Shown piece after piece: positions 43,633 through 44,730 of a stretch of 44,730 nucleotides of DNA. The position numbers and the translations under genes were made by a program. Each line of letters begins with the position of its first letter. Positions within the stretch are counted from its first letter, which is position 1. The notes under the pieces are model-generated. The model saw only the letters and a list, made by a program, of their open reading frames with translations. It ran no database searches and was not told the origin of the DNA. Source of the stretch: Oscillospiraceae bacterium. GTDB taxonomy: Bacteria > Bacillota > Clostridia > Oscillospirales > Oscillospiraceae. The stretch lies in contig JAFWGE010000028.1 of assembly GCA_017512485.1 (NCBI GenBank), forward strand, positions 1 to 44,730, read 5' to 3'.

Positions 43633-44597
43633 ATAAGTCCTCCCGGGCCTTTGGAAAGCCCCGTATCTTCAAAGGTCTCTTTCCACTCCCCAACGGGGCA
43701 GTATATCTGGCACCTGTTGCAGAAGCACTTCGGATAGTGGTCGAGACTGCAGTTTGAGATCGCATATTCACTGATAGCTTTCTCTATTTCATCATCCGAA
43801 GGATCGTCACTATGTACCAGGTCCCCTCTTTTCCTTATTCCCGCGAATTCGTTCCGCAGTCCCAGGGCGGCGACCGTACAGGCGTTGACCCTGTGCCTGG
43901 CGACCTCATACTCCCGCCCTGCTATCCTCCAAACGTCGCTCGCTCCTCCGGTCCTGGGGGGCAGTGCGTTCACGGGGCACACACCGCTGCAGACGCCGCA
44001 CTTTTCCGGGTCACAGAGCCTGGGGCCGTCATCCGGTTCGTCATATTCCAGCTCAAGGTCCGTGAGCAGACAGCCAAACTGGACCCTCGGCCCGAATCTC
44101 TTCGTTATAGGAAAATTGTTCCACCCGGGCTGCGCTATACCTGAGGCTATGGCGGCATGGGTTATATTCATAACCAGCCCATCTTTATTAGGCCCGGCAA
44201 ACATGGGGGTGGGGGTGTTTTTCGGCAGGGTTCCCATCACCGGCCCGCAGCCCAGGGGCTGGGTAGCTGCTCCGAAAGTGTTTTCAAGATAGTCCGAAAG
44301 ATAAAACGTCGTCATCAGCATCGCCCAGTTTGGCACCAGTTCAAGCCCATAGGTAGAGTATATGGACTCCGCGAATGCCCTTCCGTCCTCAAGGCGCCTG
44401 AACTGCGCCTGTACAGCCCCGTTCAGCAGACGCCTGCCGATCACTATTACCGACTTCGCGCACGTGAGTATATCCCTCGGGCGGTAACCCTCCGGTTCAC
44501 AGTCCAGGGCTTCTGCCGGACAGATGCCCACCAGGTCAGCTCCCCGCTCCGAAAACAGGAACCTCCGTATATTCTGTGTCATCTGATGCCTGTCCAC
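43629..44597 (-). CDS. Double [4Fe-4S] ferredoxin-type protein, QueG/reductive-dehalogenase-like
   Basis: 322 residues. The N-terminal part resembles the epoxyqueuosine reductase/reductive dehalogenase fold (LVGICPAEALDCEPEGY, CAKSVIVIGRRL, GCGPVMGTLP, FGPRVQFGCLLTDLEL). The C-terminal half has two 4Fe-4S sites: CDPEKCGVCSGVCP (about 193-206) and CFCNRCQIYCP (about 288-298). No cobalamin-binding motif is evident. It probably transfers electrons to the flavoprotein encoded next. The start is GTG at 44597, 8 nt after AGGGGGAC; an ATG five codons later is possible. The rightmost partial gene ends 12 nt upstream, so all three may form an operon. Confidence 0.82.
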   Translation of the reverse strand: MDRHQMTQNIRRFLFSERGADLVGICPAEALDCEPEGYRPRDILTCAKSVIVIGRRLLNGAVQAQFRRLEDGRAFAESIYSTYGLELVPNWAMLMTTFYLSDYLENTFGAATQPLGCGPVMGTLPKNTPTPMFAGPNKDGLVMNITHAAIASGIAQPGWNNFPITKRFGPRVQFGCLLTDLELEYDEPDDGPRLCDPEKCGVCSGVCPVNALPPRTGGASDVWRIAGREYEVARHRVNACTVAALGLRNEFAGIRKRGDLVHSDDPSDDEIEKAISEYAISNCSLDHYPKCFCNRCQIYCPVGEWKETFEDTGLSKGPGGLI

Positions 44598-44609
44598 TGT
44601 TCTGTCCCC

Positions 44610-44730
44610 CTAAAGCACGTATCCGGCGCGCCGGTCGCTGTGTATGATCACAAATCCCAGTTCCCTCACCGCCGTCACTTCTCCGTCGGTTGAATACGTT
44701 CTCTCCTCAGCCAGCGCCCAGCACTCGGCA
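44610..44730 (-). CDS. 3' end of an unrecognised gene
   Basis: The last 39 codons of a leftward gene enter from the right edge and end at TAG 44610-44612. The visible residues (for example GEVTAVRELGFVIIHSDRR then AGYVL) look like real protein but do not match a family I know. The gene ends 12 nt before the GTG of the Fe-S protein, so it likely belongs to the same operon. Confidence 0.6.
   Translation of the reverse strand, partial: AECWALAEERTYSTDGEVTAVRELGFVIIHSDRRAGYVL

Overview
The window looks like a chromosomal segment of a moderately GC-rich member of the Bacillota (class Clostridia, possibly Oscillospiraceae-like; this is inference). Support comes from AGGAGG-type ribosome binding sites, sigma-A promoters close to TTGACA-N17-TATAAT, a T-box leader, S-layer homology (SLH) repeats, an SdpI-family protein and a LytS-type histidine kinase. 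No rRNA, tRNA, CRISPR array, transposase or phage gene was found.

Left part (1-7.8 kb): the end of a lipoprotein gene, then a leftward four-gene operon from one strong promoter (6774-6802). It encodes a VWA/metallopeptidase-like protein, a leucine-rich-repeat protein with a BRCT domain, a MoxR-type AAA+ ATPase and a zinc-type macrodomain hydrolase. This is the best candidate for a poorly described system: an ATPase/VWA machine with a repeat-built recognition protein and an ADP-ribose enzyme. A DUF937 gene with its own promoter lies to the right.

8-16 kb: a leftward polar amino-acid ABC transporter, made of a nested binding-protein/permease fusion and an ATPase with an extra domain, faces away from a rightward two-component system. 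That system has an XRE-receiver regulator and a 7TM LytS-like kinase, followed by a CstA-family transporter, which resembles pyruvate-sensing systems. A 17-bp element (GGGAACRRAATGAAGCC) occurs twice between the divergent units and again near 23.06 kb.

16-25.6 kb: mostly leftward single genes (SdpI family with an apparent indel, GNAT acetyltransferase, a broken small gene, membrane-anchored GH25 lysozyme, HSL-type esterase, nucleotidyltransferase-like protein, an SLH-anchored lipase-like protein, ThrRS without TGS domain, and a small winged-helix protein). A tiny rightward secreted-peptide remnant sits at 23.2 kb.

25.8-33.8 kb: a leftward MoxR/DUF58/membrane-protein operon. Divergent from it, a T-box leader precedes an AMP-forming acyl-CoA ligase and a sodium:solute symporter, then an SDR oxidoreductase.

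33.9-44.7 kb: two large secreted proteins in tandem, each with a papain-like Cys/His/Asp domain and a shared C-terminal module. They converge on a leftward pair of an FAD reductase and a double 4Fe-4S protein. The 3' end of an unrecognised gene runs off the right edge.
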